Shown here in pieces: positions 36,383 to 46,771 of a DNA stretch of 64,000 nt; position 1 is the stretch's first letter; each line of letters starts with the position of its first letter. Both the position numbers and the translations under genes were made by a program. Origin of the DNA: Triangularia verruculosa (lineage: Eukaryota; Ascomycota; Sordariomycetes; Sordariales; Podosporaceae); the NCBI GenBank assembly GCA_033296885.1, contig MU863897.1:276562-340561 (forward strand), given 5' to 3'. The notes under the pieces were generated by a model. That model made no database searches and had not been told where the DNA came from. It saw only the letters and a program-made list of their open reading frames with translations.

Positions 36383-36854
36383 AAAACCTGCCCATCGCCC
36401 GCTGTTCCCGTCTGCCACCCATACGGCAGCGAATGTTGATTGGGACACATTCTTTCTTTGCTGGTGAGCCATCCCCATCTCTCAAAGTATGCTCCGAAAT
36501 CTGGGTCGTGTTTGAGATGTTTCCTCTGACCTATGTCCTTCACCTCACTCCACTCCATGATGAAGTAGTCCCAACCGAATGGCTCGTCCCATCCTCTGGG
36601 GGTCTTTTATCTAACCATTTTAGAGACAGGCTCGCACTACTGTCTCTGCTGTCCTGTCAAAGCATACCTCGTGCTTAAACCCATCATCGCAACCGTTGTT
36701 GTCAGTCTCTAACCTTATCCCTTCCTGCAGCATTAGCACACTGTCAACCGCTTAAGTAGCAACGGTTATATCCGAGAGTACGGCTAGGCGGCCCCTGATT
36801 CTCGTGACAGCTCTCTGCACTGGTCGGATCGGCGCGTTTCGCAGCGGCGTGGCG

Positions 36855-38140
36855 ATGGAGTCCCAGCCGTCGAGGTCCTTGTACAACAAGTGAGTTTGTG
36901 TGAGCATCTGAGAATCAAGCAAGGCCTTGCTAACATCGCTCCTAGTGGCACCGGGACATCACAGAACGAACAGAACACCCAAGTGTACCAAGAGAATGGA
37001 AGATGGTATGGGTCAAACAAGAAGGGTGCTTACATGGTTCCAATTGATGCGGTGAGTCGATGCACCTCCAGCTCACATCGATCTGCAAAGAGCCAACTGA
37101 CAACTTGACATGAAGGATGAGCAAGACCGCCTAGACATCTTCCACAAATTCTGCTCTGTTGCTCGTAAAGAGCGCCTGCACATTGCTCCAATAGTCTCTG
37201 ATGAACCATGGGTTCTTGATCTCGGTTGTGGGACGGGTATTTGGACCATCGAGATGGCCGAGTAAGTCATCATTCTCATGTCCGCTTCACCTCACTAACA
37301 TCAGCAAAGTAAATACCCCCGTGGCAAGCATGTTGGCATGGATTTGAATTTGATCCAGCCGGAATTGTGAGATCATGGCCTCTCTCTGCTGCCCAAACCA
37401 CCCACACTGACTGCCCACCAGTATTCCTTCCAACGTCACCTTCTTGCAAAAGGACATCGAGTCGGAGTGGCCTCAAGACCTGAAACCAGGGTCTTGGGAT
37501 CTCATCAACATGCGCATGCTCAACGGTAGCATTGCAAACTGGTCGAGGCTGTACGCTGAAGTATTCAGGTGAGTGTCCGAAACGGATATGAAGGTGTCAG
37601 CGGCTGCTAACGAGCTCGAAGACATCTCAAGCCATATTATGGCCACGTCGAGCACATCGAAATCGACTTCACACCACGCAGCGATGACCCCGGGCTTGTT
37701 CATGGTTCCTTTATTTCACAGTGGACAGGGGAGCTTCTCAACGTCATGGATAACTTTGGTCGGTCCATGCGCTTCGACAGCAACGTGACCAAGCAGCGAC
37801 TCACCGAGGTAGGATTCATCGACATCAAGGAGGAAGTCATTCAAGTTCCTCTCAATCCGTGGCCAGCAGACACTCATGCCCGGGACACTGGTCGATGGTT
37901 CAATCTAGTCATGAGCCTAGGATACCAACCTATGTGCCTGGCTCCCTTCTCAAGGGGCCTCAACAAGTCGTATTCCGAAATTGATGACTTTGTGGAGAAG
38001 GTCAAGGCAGAAGTCAACAAAAAAGAAAAGCGAGTGTTCTGCACAATGTAAGCTTGACCTGAGCCATAGCCACACATCGTTGTCAGGAACAGATGCTAAC
38101 CTTCACCAGGCATATCTTCACAGCGAGAAGACCACAGTGA
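36855..38140 (+). CDS. LaeA-like S-adenosylmethionine-dependent methyltransferase
   Basis: Seven exons, 36855-36889, 36946-37051, 37116-37261, 37310-37366, 37422-37568, 37622-38047 and 38110-38140, give 315 aa. All junctions are GT-AG and in phase; at exon 4 I used the CAAAG acceptor because it yields DKYPRGKHVGMDL. SAM-binding motif I is LDLGCGTGIW (81-90). YMVPIDADEQDRLDIFHK near 41-58 and the C-terminal HIFTARRPQ match LaeA, the nuclear velvet-complex regulator of secondary metabolism and development. Sequence through the core (SWDLINMRMLNGSIANW, NPWPADTHARD, LAPFSRGL) also fits. The protein is short at the N-terminus compared with canonical LaeA, so it may be one of the LaeA-like paralogues rather than the orthologue. 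No biosynthetic cluster surrounds it. Confidence 0.88.
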
Positions 38141-41100
38141 GTCTCGCTCGTTTACTTGTTTTCACCACCTCCCTCAAGCCCACTCGGGTACATAAACAGC
38201 ACCCCTGTGGCATAGCCCGCTTACTCGTCCTTGCTGCACCTTTGGTCGTGCAAACCATACACAACCCCGGTGGAGCGCCAGGGTCGGAGTAAAGCGATAA
38301 ATGAATCCACCTTCTTCCCTCCCAATTGACCCGTTCAGTGACGTGTGGCATTCTAAAATACTACAGGGTGGACAACCCGGCCTCTTCCTCCCAGACCTCG
38401 AGGTCCCGAGCACGCCAGCACTAAAGGTCGCCCGTTGACTCGCCCACCGCCCCGTGGCCCAGCAGCATCGACGTCCCTTACTCCGAAGCAGTCCTTTGAC
38501 TCGCGCACTTCCTATGCATGTCGACCCACAGCATGTTACATCGACGCACCACCACCCACATCTCAACGTATACCGTATATACCTATACATATATATGACC
38601 TGGTCTCTTGTTGTCAGCCACTCAGTTCATTTTTTTTCATTATCCGTCTCAGAGCCGTTCATTTGGATTTCTAACCAGCTTTTGGAAACACGACCATCAC
38701 TCACCAGCACCCCGTTGCCAGGTCCGATACATGATTGCTGTCGAACTTGGCTCTAGATCAGCTATTGCCGGGAATTCTTTGCTCGACCGCTGGCATTTAT
38801 TTTCTCACATGTCCTCTTTGTCTCCAGCAAAAGCCATCTCACAGTTTCGGGTCGGTAGGGAAGGGGGGGGTATAATGGAAGGGCCGGGGATGGAACAGGA
38901 AGAGGGTGTGGTACGTGGCAGGCCGGCTTGTGTGCAACCGTTTGTGGGTGATGGTTGGCTGCAAGGTGGATGTTTGCCATGCATATCGGAGGTCTAATCG
39001 CTCGCTCATCACCTTTGAAGCAGCGCGATTGGATGTGCAAACATCAGGTTACACGGCCGACCGAAGAAAGGCGATTTGTTACCGTAGCGACTATGACAAG
39101 CTGTATCCCGAATCTAAGCATCACTCGAGATCAGGGGCCAATTCTTACATGAAGCATATCTACCGCCAGACTGCACCAACATCGCGGTTGACCTTTTTCC
39201 CCAGCCACTCTCGATGTTACTCTCTCTTGTTGTTGACAATCTTACAGGCAGACACGAGGAACATTGGCGATCTCGAGGACGGTGCTGAGATGCACGACCC
39301 CCGCCCCAGCGACCAATCGTTACGGTCGTTGTACGGGATGGTGGGTCGGCTCACACTCTCTTTGGTTGTCTGACGGGCTTGTCGAACCCGACAGATTGGA
39401 ACAGTGTTCTATTGCTGACTCCGCCAAGACCGGGTGAGAAGCTGAGGACAGCGAAGCTGTGGGCAACCAGCTCGGGGCAAGATTGGGGGAGAATAAAAGG
39501 TATGCAGGTGAAATATGATGGCAATTCATGATAGGACACGGCTCTTGTGATCCAACGGACGGCAGGGAGTGGGTCGATGCCTGTACCACACATCCTTTTC
39601 CTGCCCGGCCACACAGCCTGAAGGGATGGGGGCCGATGCTGACGGGGGAACGGGGTGGGATATACCCGGTGCCAGTTACCAAAGTGAGAAGTTTAACAGG
39701 GCAGATATTTATCTAGGTGTTCGTAGGTCAGATATAGCACAAGGTACTCCGGCGTTGAAGTGAGGTTATCAAAGTTCAGATTTAACGGTGAAACCATCAA
39801 CGGATAACTATACCAGCAAGCACATGTCAACAAAACACACCGTTCAACCTTTCTCTCCCGCTTTTTCCCTACCCACCATTTTCTTTACACTGTTCCCCAC
39901 GTCTTTTCCCGTCTCATGACGGATACAGCCTAGCTTCCTAGCTCCTCACATCCGCATGCTTCTGATTCGTGCATTCCTGACAGTGCGGAAAGAAAATATG
40001 TCGACACCGTCTCCAGTCCAAGTACCTCTCTGACGAGAATACTTGTGTTAGCTTGGTTCTCCCCCCAAGGTCCCCGGTCTACCTAGTAAGCCTTGCTTTT
40101 AGGCTTGAAGTAGGTGGTGTACACGTCTGTGCTGCTACCCTCCCCCAAAGCTAACCGATGATACTTCGGACAAGACATCGCAAGCATGGATGAGGTAGAC
40201 AGACAGACATACGTCGCTTTGTCATTGGATGTTCCGAAAAGGGTTATAAGAATCGAAAGGTGATGACGAGCTACCAAGCTAAACGTGTTCAAAAACTCAC
40301 GAGGTTTTGTTGAACAACAGCACAGCACATCGCTAGAGTTTGATCAAGGATATGTATTCCTCGGAGTAAAAAGAAAACGCAAAAACTGCAAAAGCCAAGG
40401 GGAAAAGCAGAACAAGCGAGGCGTCACCAAAAAAAAACAAAAAACACCATAGCTACCGTAGAAAAAGGGTGTGAGAAAGAGATCGGTACTCCCCAAACAG
40501 GCAAAGCGAGATCTGCACTGCTGGAACCAGCTGCATTGTGGATATGTGCTCAAAAGCCTGTACATTATGTACTGCACAATCTTGCCTCTACTTGCCTGCC
40601 TGCCTGCCTGCACATCAGTGCTTCATACTTCTTTTCTTGGCTTCGGATTCCGGATTCAGCGCTGTCCCAAACAGCGACTCATGGGGGCTCTCATACTTGT
40701 AGCAGACCAAATTGCCTACCTCGAGCAACAACCGTATCAAACTTATCACGGATGTTACATCGTTGGAGACAGTATACCGGTATAACCTCTCAATTCACCA
40801 TGGGGAAAACACATCACTAACTCTGTGAGGTGCAAAAAAAAAAAGGCACTTTCGCCTTGAATTTGAATTGAGCATGATAAAAAGCTCACCGGCCGGCTGC
40901 TTCTTTTTGGGAAGTGAGGCCAGTTACGAAAACCCGTATAGAAGGTTTTACTTTGGTTGGAATCGAACCGAGAAGTTTGTTTACTTCAAGACAGCGGGCT
41001 TACCACTTAGCCACAAGGCCCTTTCGGGGCCACCGGGACCGCTGCTGCAAACTATTGTAGTTGATCTCATATATATACCGTAGTTGCTCCTTCCCTAGCC

Positions 41101-41454
41101 GCCCATCTTCCTCCCTCGCCACCTCGCACCTCTGCTGCTTCATCCATGAGGATATGATCTAGAGTCTTGGGCGGATATCTCCATTTTGTGTTGTCCGAGG
41201 AAGTGTGAAATATTGTAGTGGTATGATAGGACGTCTGATCTATTACAGCCATCGACCTGAAGGAGATGTACGATACAGGACGAGGAGAACCTCTCGGTCT
41301 GCTTTGCCTTTGCTCTAGAATCAGAATACTTTGTGATGTAAGCTTGCATGTCGCTGGATCCCCCAAAGAATTCCCTTGCCACGCTCAAGACCTCAGTTAA
41401 CATGTTGCCGCCGTTCCATTGTCCTTGCTTATATTATCTCAACTGCCATCTTTT
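38141..41454. other. 3.3-kb intergenic region
   Basis: No protein gene is supported. It holds a (TGCC) tetranucleotide run near 40593-40611, several A-rich tracts near 40430 and 40836, and a degenerate tRNA-like element listed separately. Confidence 0.45.
40951..41023 (-). other. Degenerate tRNA-like element (possible Ser-UGA pseudogene)
   Basis: On the minus strand a D-arm-like segment (GGCTAAGTGGTAAGCC, four-base stem) is followed by CTTGAAG, which would read as a UGA anticodon loop, then by GGTTCGATTCC, the invariant T-loop core. Order and spacing suit a tRNA of about 73 nt. However, the anticodon stem, outer T-stem and acceptor stem do not pair, so a functional tRNA is unlikely. It could be an old tRNA relic or a fragment of organellar origin. 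Confidence 0.3.
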
Positions 41455-42459
41455 TCACAACTCCTGCTTGACGCCGTCATCGACGATCTCACCCTCACCC
41501 TCACCCTCACCCTCACCGAGCCCCGCCCCCTCCTCCCTTTCCTTCCGTCTCTTGACCACCCACTCCCCCAACTCATTCCAAATCTCCTCCTTCTCCCTCG
41601 GCTTCAGCGTAGCCGCCAGCCCACTCGTACTACAAGCGACAAACACCCTCGCTCCCTTCCACCCATCATCTCCACCGCCTCCCTCTACCTTCCCCATATC
41701 CTCCTCCCTGCCCTGCCACCCGTACTTGAACTCCTCCTTCTTGATCGCCCTCCCGTGCCTCACCCGCCAGATACTCTCCCAGATACTCTTGCCCACAATA
41801 CACACCGCCTCTGGCTTGTTCTCCCTGATCTTTTGCCCCAGCACCTCGGCCCCGGCATCCATCTCCTGCTTGGAAAGCTCAGCCCCGTTGCGGGTCGGTC
41901 TCGGGACAATGTTAGTGAGCCCGAGGGAGAATAAAGAGGGGAGGGACCGGTCCTCCTCGGGGAGACAGAGGCGGGGGGTGATGCCGGACGAGTACAGCAG
42001 CCGCCAGAAGAGGTTGGTTGGGTGGGCGTAGGCGTGGCCGGTGGATGATGTCAAGAGACCAGGATTGAGGCCTACGAAGAGCAGGATGAGGTTTGGGATG
42101 ATGGCATCGGGTAGCGTGGGAAGAGGACCTGGTGGTGTGGGCGGGGGTTTGGGACGTTTGCGCTTGGATGGGGAATTGGATGGTTCGGGTGAGTCGGTGA
42201 CAGACCGTTTTAATGGTGACCTTTTGCGGGGAGATGGCGATGATTTGGACGGGGAGGGCGAGAGGAGTGGTGTTGAGGTTGTTGATGAGGCGGATGTGAG
42301 CAGCAGCCGGGGGCTTTTACGGAGTGGCTGGGGAGGCATGGCTTTCTTTTGCTCGGAGGTGAACATGAATTCCGAAAGTCTGAGACGGCCGGCAAAGGTC
42401 GGGGTTGGAAGGTTGTCCGTTGCTTCTTCTGGAGGTGGTGATGTTTCGGACATTTTCAC
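41455..42459 (-). CDS. G/T(U)-mismatch uracil/thymine-DNA glycosylase (Mug/TDG family)
   Basis: A single exon encodes 334 aa from ATG 42459; a second Met two codons later is an equal choice. The product is a nuclear base-excision-repair enzyme that removes uracil or thymine mispaired with guanine, related to bacterial Mug, human TDG and fission yeast Thp1. Motif 1 is LLFVGLNPGLLTSSTGHAYA, with catalytic Asn132, followed by HPTNLFWRLLYSSGIT. FSLGLTNIVPRPTRNGAELS (177-196) is also conserved, and VACSTSGLAA near 274-283 stands at the position of the second motif. The N-terminal 115 residues are Ser/Pro/Lys-rich, with several SPxK/R sites, and probably disordered. The C-terminus ends in a (Gly-Glu)5 run coded by a hexanucleotide repeat. 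The gene is divergent from uap1. Confidence 0.92.
   Translation of the reverse strand: MKMSETSPPPEEATDNLPTPTFAGRLRLSEFMFTSEQKKAMPPQPLRKSPRLLLTSASSTTSTPLLSPSPSKSSPSPRKRSPLKRSVTDSPEPSNSPSKRKRPKPPPTPPGPLPTLPDAIIPNLILLFVGLNPGLLTSSTGHAYAHPTNLFWRLLYSSGITPRLCLPEEDRSLPSLFSLGLTNIVPRPTRNGAELSKQEMDAGAEVLGQKIRENKPEAVCIVGKSIWESIWRVRHGRAIKKEEFKYGWQGREEDMGKVEGGGGDDGWKGARVFVACSTSGLAATLKPREKEEIWNELGEWVVKRRKEREEGAGLGEGEGEGEGEIVDDGVKQEL
41488..41517. repeat. (CTCACC)5 hexanucleotide repeat in coding sequence
   Basis: Five perfect units encode Gly-Glu repeats near the C-terminus of the uracil-DNA glycosylase on the minus strand. Unit changes keep the reading frame. Confidence 0.95.
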
Positions 42460-43205
42460 GGTGTGTGAGAGAAGTTCCTTCCGACCGAGACTGAGGACGG
42501 GCTCTGTTTTTAAGTCACCGGAGATTGAGTGGATGAGGTTTGGATGAAATGATCAAATTCTATCAAGACGATTGACGAGCATGGTGGTGAGGTAAACGAG
42601 AGCTTTGAATGGCCACCACTCAAGGCAGCAACGCCACCCATTCAACCGGAGCCTTGTCTTTCTCATTCGCGAAACGATCTACACAACCTTGCTACAAACG
42701 AACTTGAGCACAAACATGACATCTCACAGAGCTCAATGAAGCAATTCTCGTGTTCAACATCGTGTCGAGTGTTTGACTGCGGATACAGACCAAAAAAGAA
42801 GCCGGGGGAAGCAGTCGCCCAGCAAGAATCAGCCAATCATGTTCCGCTCTGCCACCACAACCCGCTGGATTTGGGGCGGTGTGTCGATTGTTCGCGGCGG
42901 GGTGCTGTGGCGTCACACTGTCTCGGAGCTGACAGCGGGGCAGGAGCTGCCCAACAGCTGAGGAAGAGAGCGGCGGGGTCTTGTCGTTGCTGGCGGCCCG
43001 CGGGTTGCCAGGTCGGAGCCCCTTTCGGACTTGTTTTCTTAGCCATCTTGTTGTAATAAAAAGCGACGACCGCTCGATAAACTTTCCCGAGACCCCATTC
43101 TTTTACTTGGACATTTTCAAACTACTGCAGCCTCATCCAAACTCTATTGTTACCCCCTGCCAGTCTATCTGATAAGCTTAAGCCGCACCAACACCCAACA
43201 CAGCA
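42460..43205. promoter_or_regulatory. Divergent upstream region of the uracil glycosylase gene and uap1
   Basis: A 746-bp bidirectional promoter region. A CCAAT box is present at 42833-42837, about 370 nt ahead of the uap1 start. A pyrimidine-rich leader precedes 43206. No coding segment was seen. Confidence 0.5.
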
Positions 43206-44707
43206 ATGTCGGCCCCGCAAGAACCAACACCAGAGCAGGTCTCGCAGCTCAGGGCAAAGTACGAGCTCGCCGCCCAGGACCAGGTCTTTACCTTTTGGGA
43301 TTCGCTCTCGAGCACCGAAAAGGCCTCGCTTTTCCAGCAATTGTCTCTTTTCGACCCTACGTACATCAACACCATTTTCGCCAAGACCCTTGCTCCCCTA
43401 GCAAAGGATGAGAAGCCAGCGTCCCTGGAGCCCCTTCCCGAGGCTGCCCGGGCCAGTATTCTCGACTCAGACCCGGCCGATATCGAAAGGTGGTACGAGT
43501 CCGGCCTTGACTTGATTGCCGCGAACAAGGTTGCCGTGGTGCTCATGGCTGGTGGGCAAGGCACGCGGTTGGGCAGCTCTGCGCCCAAAGGCTGCTTCGA
43601 CATTGGCCTCCCCTCGCACAAGTCCCTGTTCCAGATTCAAGCCGAGCGCATCCGCAAGGTCGAGGAGCTCGCCCAAAAGAAGACCGGCTCCGAGAACAAG
43701 GTCACAGTCCCGTGGTACGTCATGACCTCGGGCCCAACCCGGGGGCCTACCGAGCAGTTCTTCAAGGAAAAGGGGTACTTTGGCCTCAGCCCTGAGAACG
43801 TTGTCATCTTCGAGCAAGGCGTTCTGCCATGCATCTCCAACGACGGAAAGATTCTCCTGGAAAGTAAGAGCAAGGTCGCCGTCGCCCCTGATGGAAACGG
43901 CGGCATCTACAATGCGCTGGTGGAATCCAAGGTGCTGGACGACTTGAAGAAGCGGGGCATCGAGCATATTCACGCCTACTGTGTCGACAACTGCCTTGTC
44001 AAGGTTGCCGATCCCGTCTTCATTGGCTTTTCGGCGAGTAAGAACGTCGACATCGCCACCAAGGTCGTGCGCAAGCGCAATGCCACTGAAAGTGTTGGGT
44101 TGATTGTGCAAAAGAACGGCAAGCCGGACGTAGTCGAGTACAGCGAGATTGACCCCACGGTCGCCGCCGAGGAGGACCCAGAACAGCCCGGGGTGCTCAA
44201 GCTCCGTGCCGCCAACATTGTCAACCACTACTACTCGTTCCGCTTCCTCGAGAGCATCCCCGAGTGGGCCAAGAGCCTGCCACACCACGTTGCCCGCAAG
44301 AAGATTCCTTATGCGGATCTGGAGACAGGCGAGAATGTCAAGCCAGCCAAGCCGAATGGTATCAAGCTGGAGCAGTTCGTGTTCGACGTGTTCCCCATGC
44401 TTGAGCTTAGCAACTTTGCCTGCTTGGAGGTGCGCCGGGAGGATGAGTTCAGCCCGCTCAAGAATGCTGCGGGCACTGGCGAGGATGACGCGGATACCAG
44501 CAGGGCTGACATTACTGCCCAAGGCAGAAGGTGGCTCGAGGCTGTTGGTGCCAAGGTTGAAGGCGGTGTTGAGGTCAGCCCATTGCTGAGCTATGTAAGT
44601 TCTTGTCCGTGAGCATCTGGTCCTAGGGCATTTTACTGACTACATTACAGGGCGGCGAGGGTCTTGAGGATTACAGCGGCCAGGAGGTCAAGGATATCGT
44701 GCAATAG
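43206..44707 (+). CDS. uap1: UDP-N-acetylglucosamine pyrophosphorylase
   Basis: Two exons, 43206-44594 and 44651-44707, give 481 aa. The enzyme (yeast QRI1/UAP1) makes UDP-GlcNAc from UTP and GlcNAc-1-phosphate in the cytosol, the last step before chitin synthesis, N-glycosylation and GPI anchors. The nucleotide-binding signature LMAGGQGTRLGSSAPKG covers residues 113-129. VPWYVMTSGPTRGPTEQFF, PDGNGGIYNAL and HAYCVDNCLVKVADPVFIGF are further family blocks lining the active site. The core runs to FVFDVFPMLELSNFACLEVRRE near 390-410. The second exon supplies only the last 18 residues. Codon use is strongly C-ending, as in a well-expressed gene. No oddity was noted. Confidence 0.97.
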
Positions 44708-45823
44708 ATTTGGGATTTTCACGTGTCTGAAAGGCGGCTGAGCGTTGATGTTGATTGTTCACAGGGCGTTGGAACACAGGAAAGGGTTTGGAAGAATCAG
44801 GGTCATATGAAACCTGCCATAAAGCAAGCGTGCTGCTCTTTGTCATAGCAATGCAGGATAATGAATATTTTGGCGCCATTTCGTGCCTGGACAACACAGT
44901 TCGGACGGTTGTATGGCTGCTCATCGATCATCCCAGTGTGAGCATGAACAAACAATCTTAGGCAGGTCGTAGTGAACCGGACACAGCCCAGCTTGAAAAT
45001 TGGGTTTCTTACAAAGTGTTTATCTGAATTGTGGTGTTTTTACAAAGATGCCCGGCTTGGGTTTCGATGTCTTATCCTTGGGTGTCCAGATATCCAAGCC
45101 CAGCCTAAAAGCCCCCACGCCCCAAGACCCCGGGTCTCACCGCCGCCGGGGATGTGCCGAAGACGCGGATGCCCCTGGGGTATGCTGTCGGAGTAACTGG
45201 ATTGGGTGGAGGGGACCCGGTTTTTAGCAGGTCTCGTGGGTGGTTTGCAGTGCTTTTTGTGCCCACTGATGATGGATACTACACTGTATGTACCTACAAA
45301 ACCAACGGCGATCATCTTGACGGAGAATTCAAGGGGAACGGGGGGTTCCCAGCAGGGCGGCGTGATGGGTTTTCTTGCCTTTGGCTGATCGAGCAGATTG
45401 TCGGGTCTGTTAAATACCCATTATCTGTGTACATCTTGCACTCGATGCTTTTTGGCTCACTTAATTACGTCGCACCGGTTTTTGCATGCAAGTTGATATC
45501 GAAACCCAATCGTGGGGCAGTTCTTCTCAACATACTCATCGTCATCCGAACTCTACGACCACAGTTCATCTGACTATCGACATGATCATCTGGACTTGAC
45601 AGCCCTTACTTGTGTCTCCTTTACCATTGATATCTGGTCTCTCTAATTTTACATTCTGCCTGGCGCTGTTCTCCCCCTGGTCAAGATCTCACCCCCTCCT
45701 TGAAAACTCCGCCAAGAAGAGATCTACATCACCAACACTTTGTGTGCCTCACTCTCACCACTCAATCTCAACCTCACCTTATAATATCCTCCCAATTCCA
45801 ATCCCCTCCCCCAAACCGCCACA
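44708..45823. other. Intergenic: uap1 3' flank and sym1 upstream region
   Basis: No supported gene; a 140-codon frame near 45.15-45.57 kb has no motif. The segment before 45824 is CT/CA-rich, typical of a fungal 5' leader. Confidence 0.45.
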
Positions 45824-46457
45824 ATGCTCGCCTGGTAAATAACACCCCCCCCCCCCCCTCACTCACCCACAAACCCTTTCAACAAAAAACTAACAAAAAC
45901 CCCAAAGGTACCAAGCCCGCCTCGCGGCCCGCCCCCTCCTCACCCAGTCCATCACCACCTCGGTCCTCTTCGGCGTAGGCGACGTCACCGCCCAGCAGCT
46001 CGTCGAGAAGCGCGGCCTCGCCAACCACGACTACCTCCGCACCGCCCGCATGGCCGGCTACGGCGGCCTCGTCTTCGGCCCCGCCGCCACGACTTGGTTC
46101 CGCCTCCTCTCCCGGCACGTCCACTTCCCCGGCTCCCCCAACAAGACCATCCTTGCCCGCGTGGCCTGCGACCAGGGCCTCTTCGCACCCACCTTCATCG
46201 GCGTCTTCCTCTCCTCCATGGCCGTGCTCGAGGGCGGCTCCGTCGGCGAGAAGCTCTCTGCCTCTTACTGGCCGGCCCTGAGCACGAATTACCTGATCTG
46301 GCCGTTCGTCCAGCTCGTCAACTTCAAGTTCGTCCCGCTCCAGCATAGAGTACTGTTTGTGAATGTCATCAGCATCGGCTGGAACTGCTACCTGAGCTTC
46401 TTGAACAGCTCTGCCGGGACCGAGTCAGTCGCCGAGGAGGCCGTCAAGATTGCGTAA
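45824..46457 (+). CDS. sym1: Mitochondrial inner-membrane protein Sym1 (Mpv17/PMP22 family)
   Basis: Two exons, 45824-45834 and 45908-46457, give 186 aa. Sym1/Mpv17 proteins form inner-membrane channels with a role in mitochondrial metabolite balance and stress tolerance. The first exon is only 11 nt (Met-Leu-Ala and part of Trp); the 73-nt intron contains a C14 run. MLAWYQARLAARPLLTQS is the classic family N-terminus, followed by GVGDVTAQQLVEK, ARMAGYGGLVFGPAATTWF, and the signature VISIGWNCYLSFLNS near the C-terminus. Four hydrophobic segments are expected. The tail after residue 170 is short and charged. Length is close to the usual 170-200 aa. Confidence 0.95.
45845..45858. repeat. C14 homopolymer inside the sym1 intron
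   Basis: Fourteen C in a row ten bases after the donor site of the only intron; it could disturb gene prediction or base calling here. Confidence 0.9.
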
Positions 46458-46771
46458 GGAGGCATTGAAGCATGCAAAAAGTGAGCGATTGGAAAAGTAA
46501 AAAGCAGGCAGGGCGTTGGGGAGTGAATAGAATAGGGATATTTCATTACATCATCATGATTTAGAAGCATATGACAGATTGGTGTTTTTCAAGTCACTTC
46601 TTGACAATTAAATTTTGTTATCAAAAGCCTCTTGGTCAGGCCCACCGATGTGCCTCTCCCGAAACATCACATATGTCCCTGACTGTCCTCCATTGCTCCC
46701 GAAAGCTGTTTCGCCTTCAGACCAGCCCTACCGACATCGACCTCTCAACCGCCACAACGAACCTGTCGCTC
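46458..46771. other. Short convergent intergenic region (sym1 / dsk2 3' ends)
   Basis: 314 bp between two converging stop codons; both 3' UTRs and terminators must fit here. No gene seen. Confidence 0.5.

Larger units (their letters stand above)
32291..36854. other. 4.6-kb gene-poor stretch with homopolymer and minisatellite
   Basis: No gene is supported. A 202-codon open frame near 32.4-33.0 kb starts with GTG, has no motif and was not accepted. A G27 tract and a four-copy 16-bp repeat are listed separately. The right end (about 36.6-36.85 kb) is the promoter of the LaeA-like gene. Confidence 0.45.

Noticed and set aside
43467..44522. A 351-codon minus-strand frame
   Set aside because: It is antisense to the clearly identified uap1 exon; C-ending codon bias keeps the opposite frame open.
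36855..44707. A secondary-metabolite cluster around the LaeA-like gene and permease
   Set aside because: No polyketide synthase, peptide synthetase, terpene cyclase or tailoring enzyme is present; neighbours are housekeeping genes.
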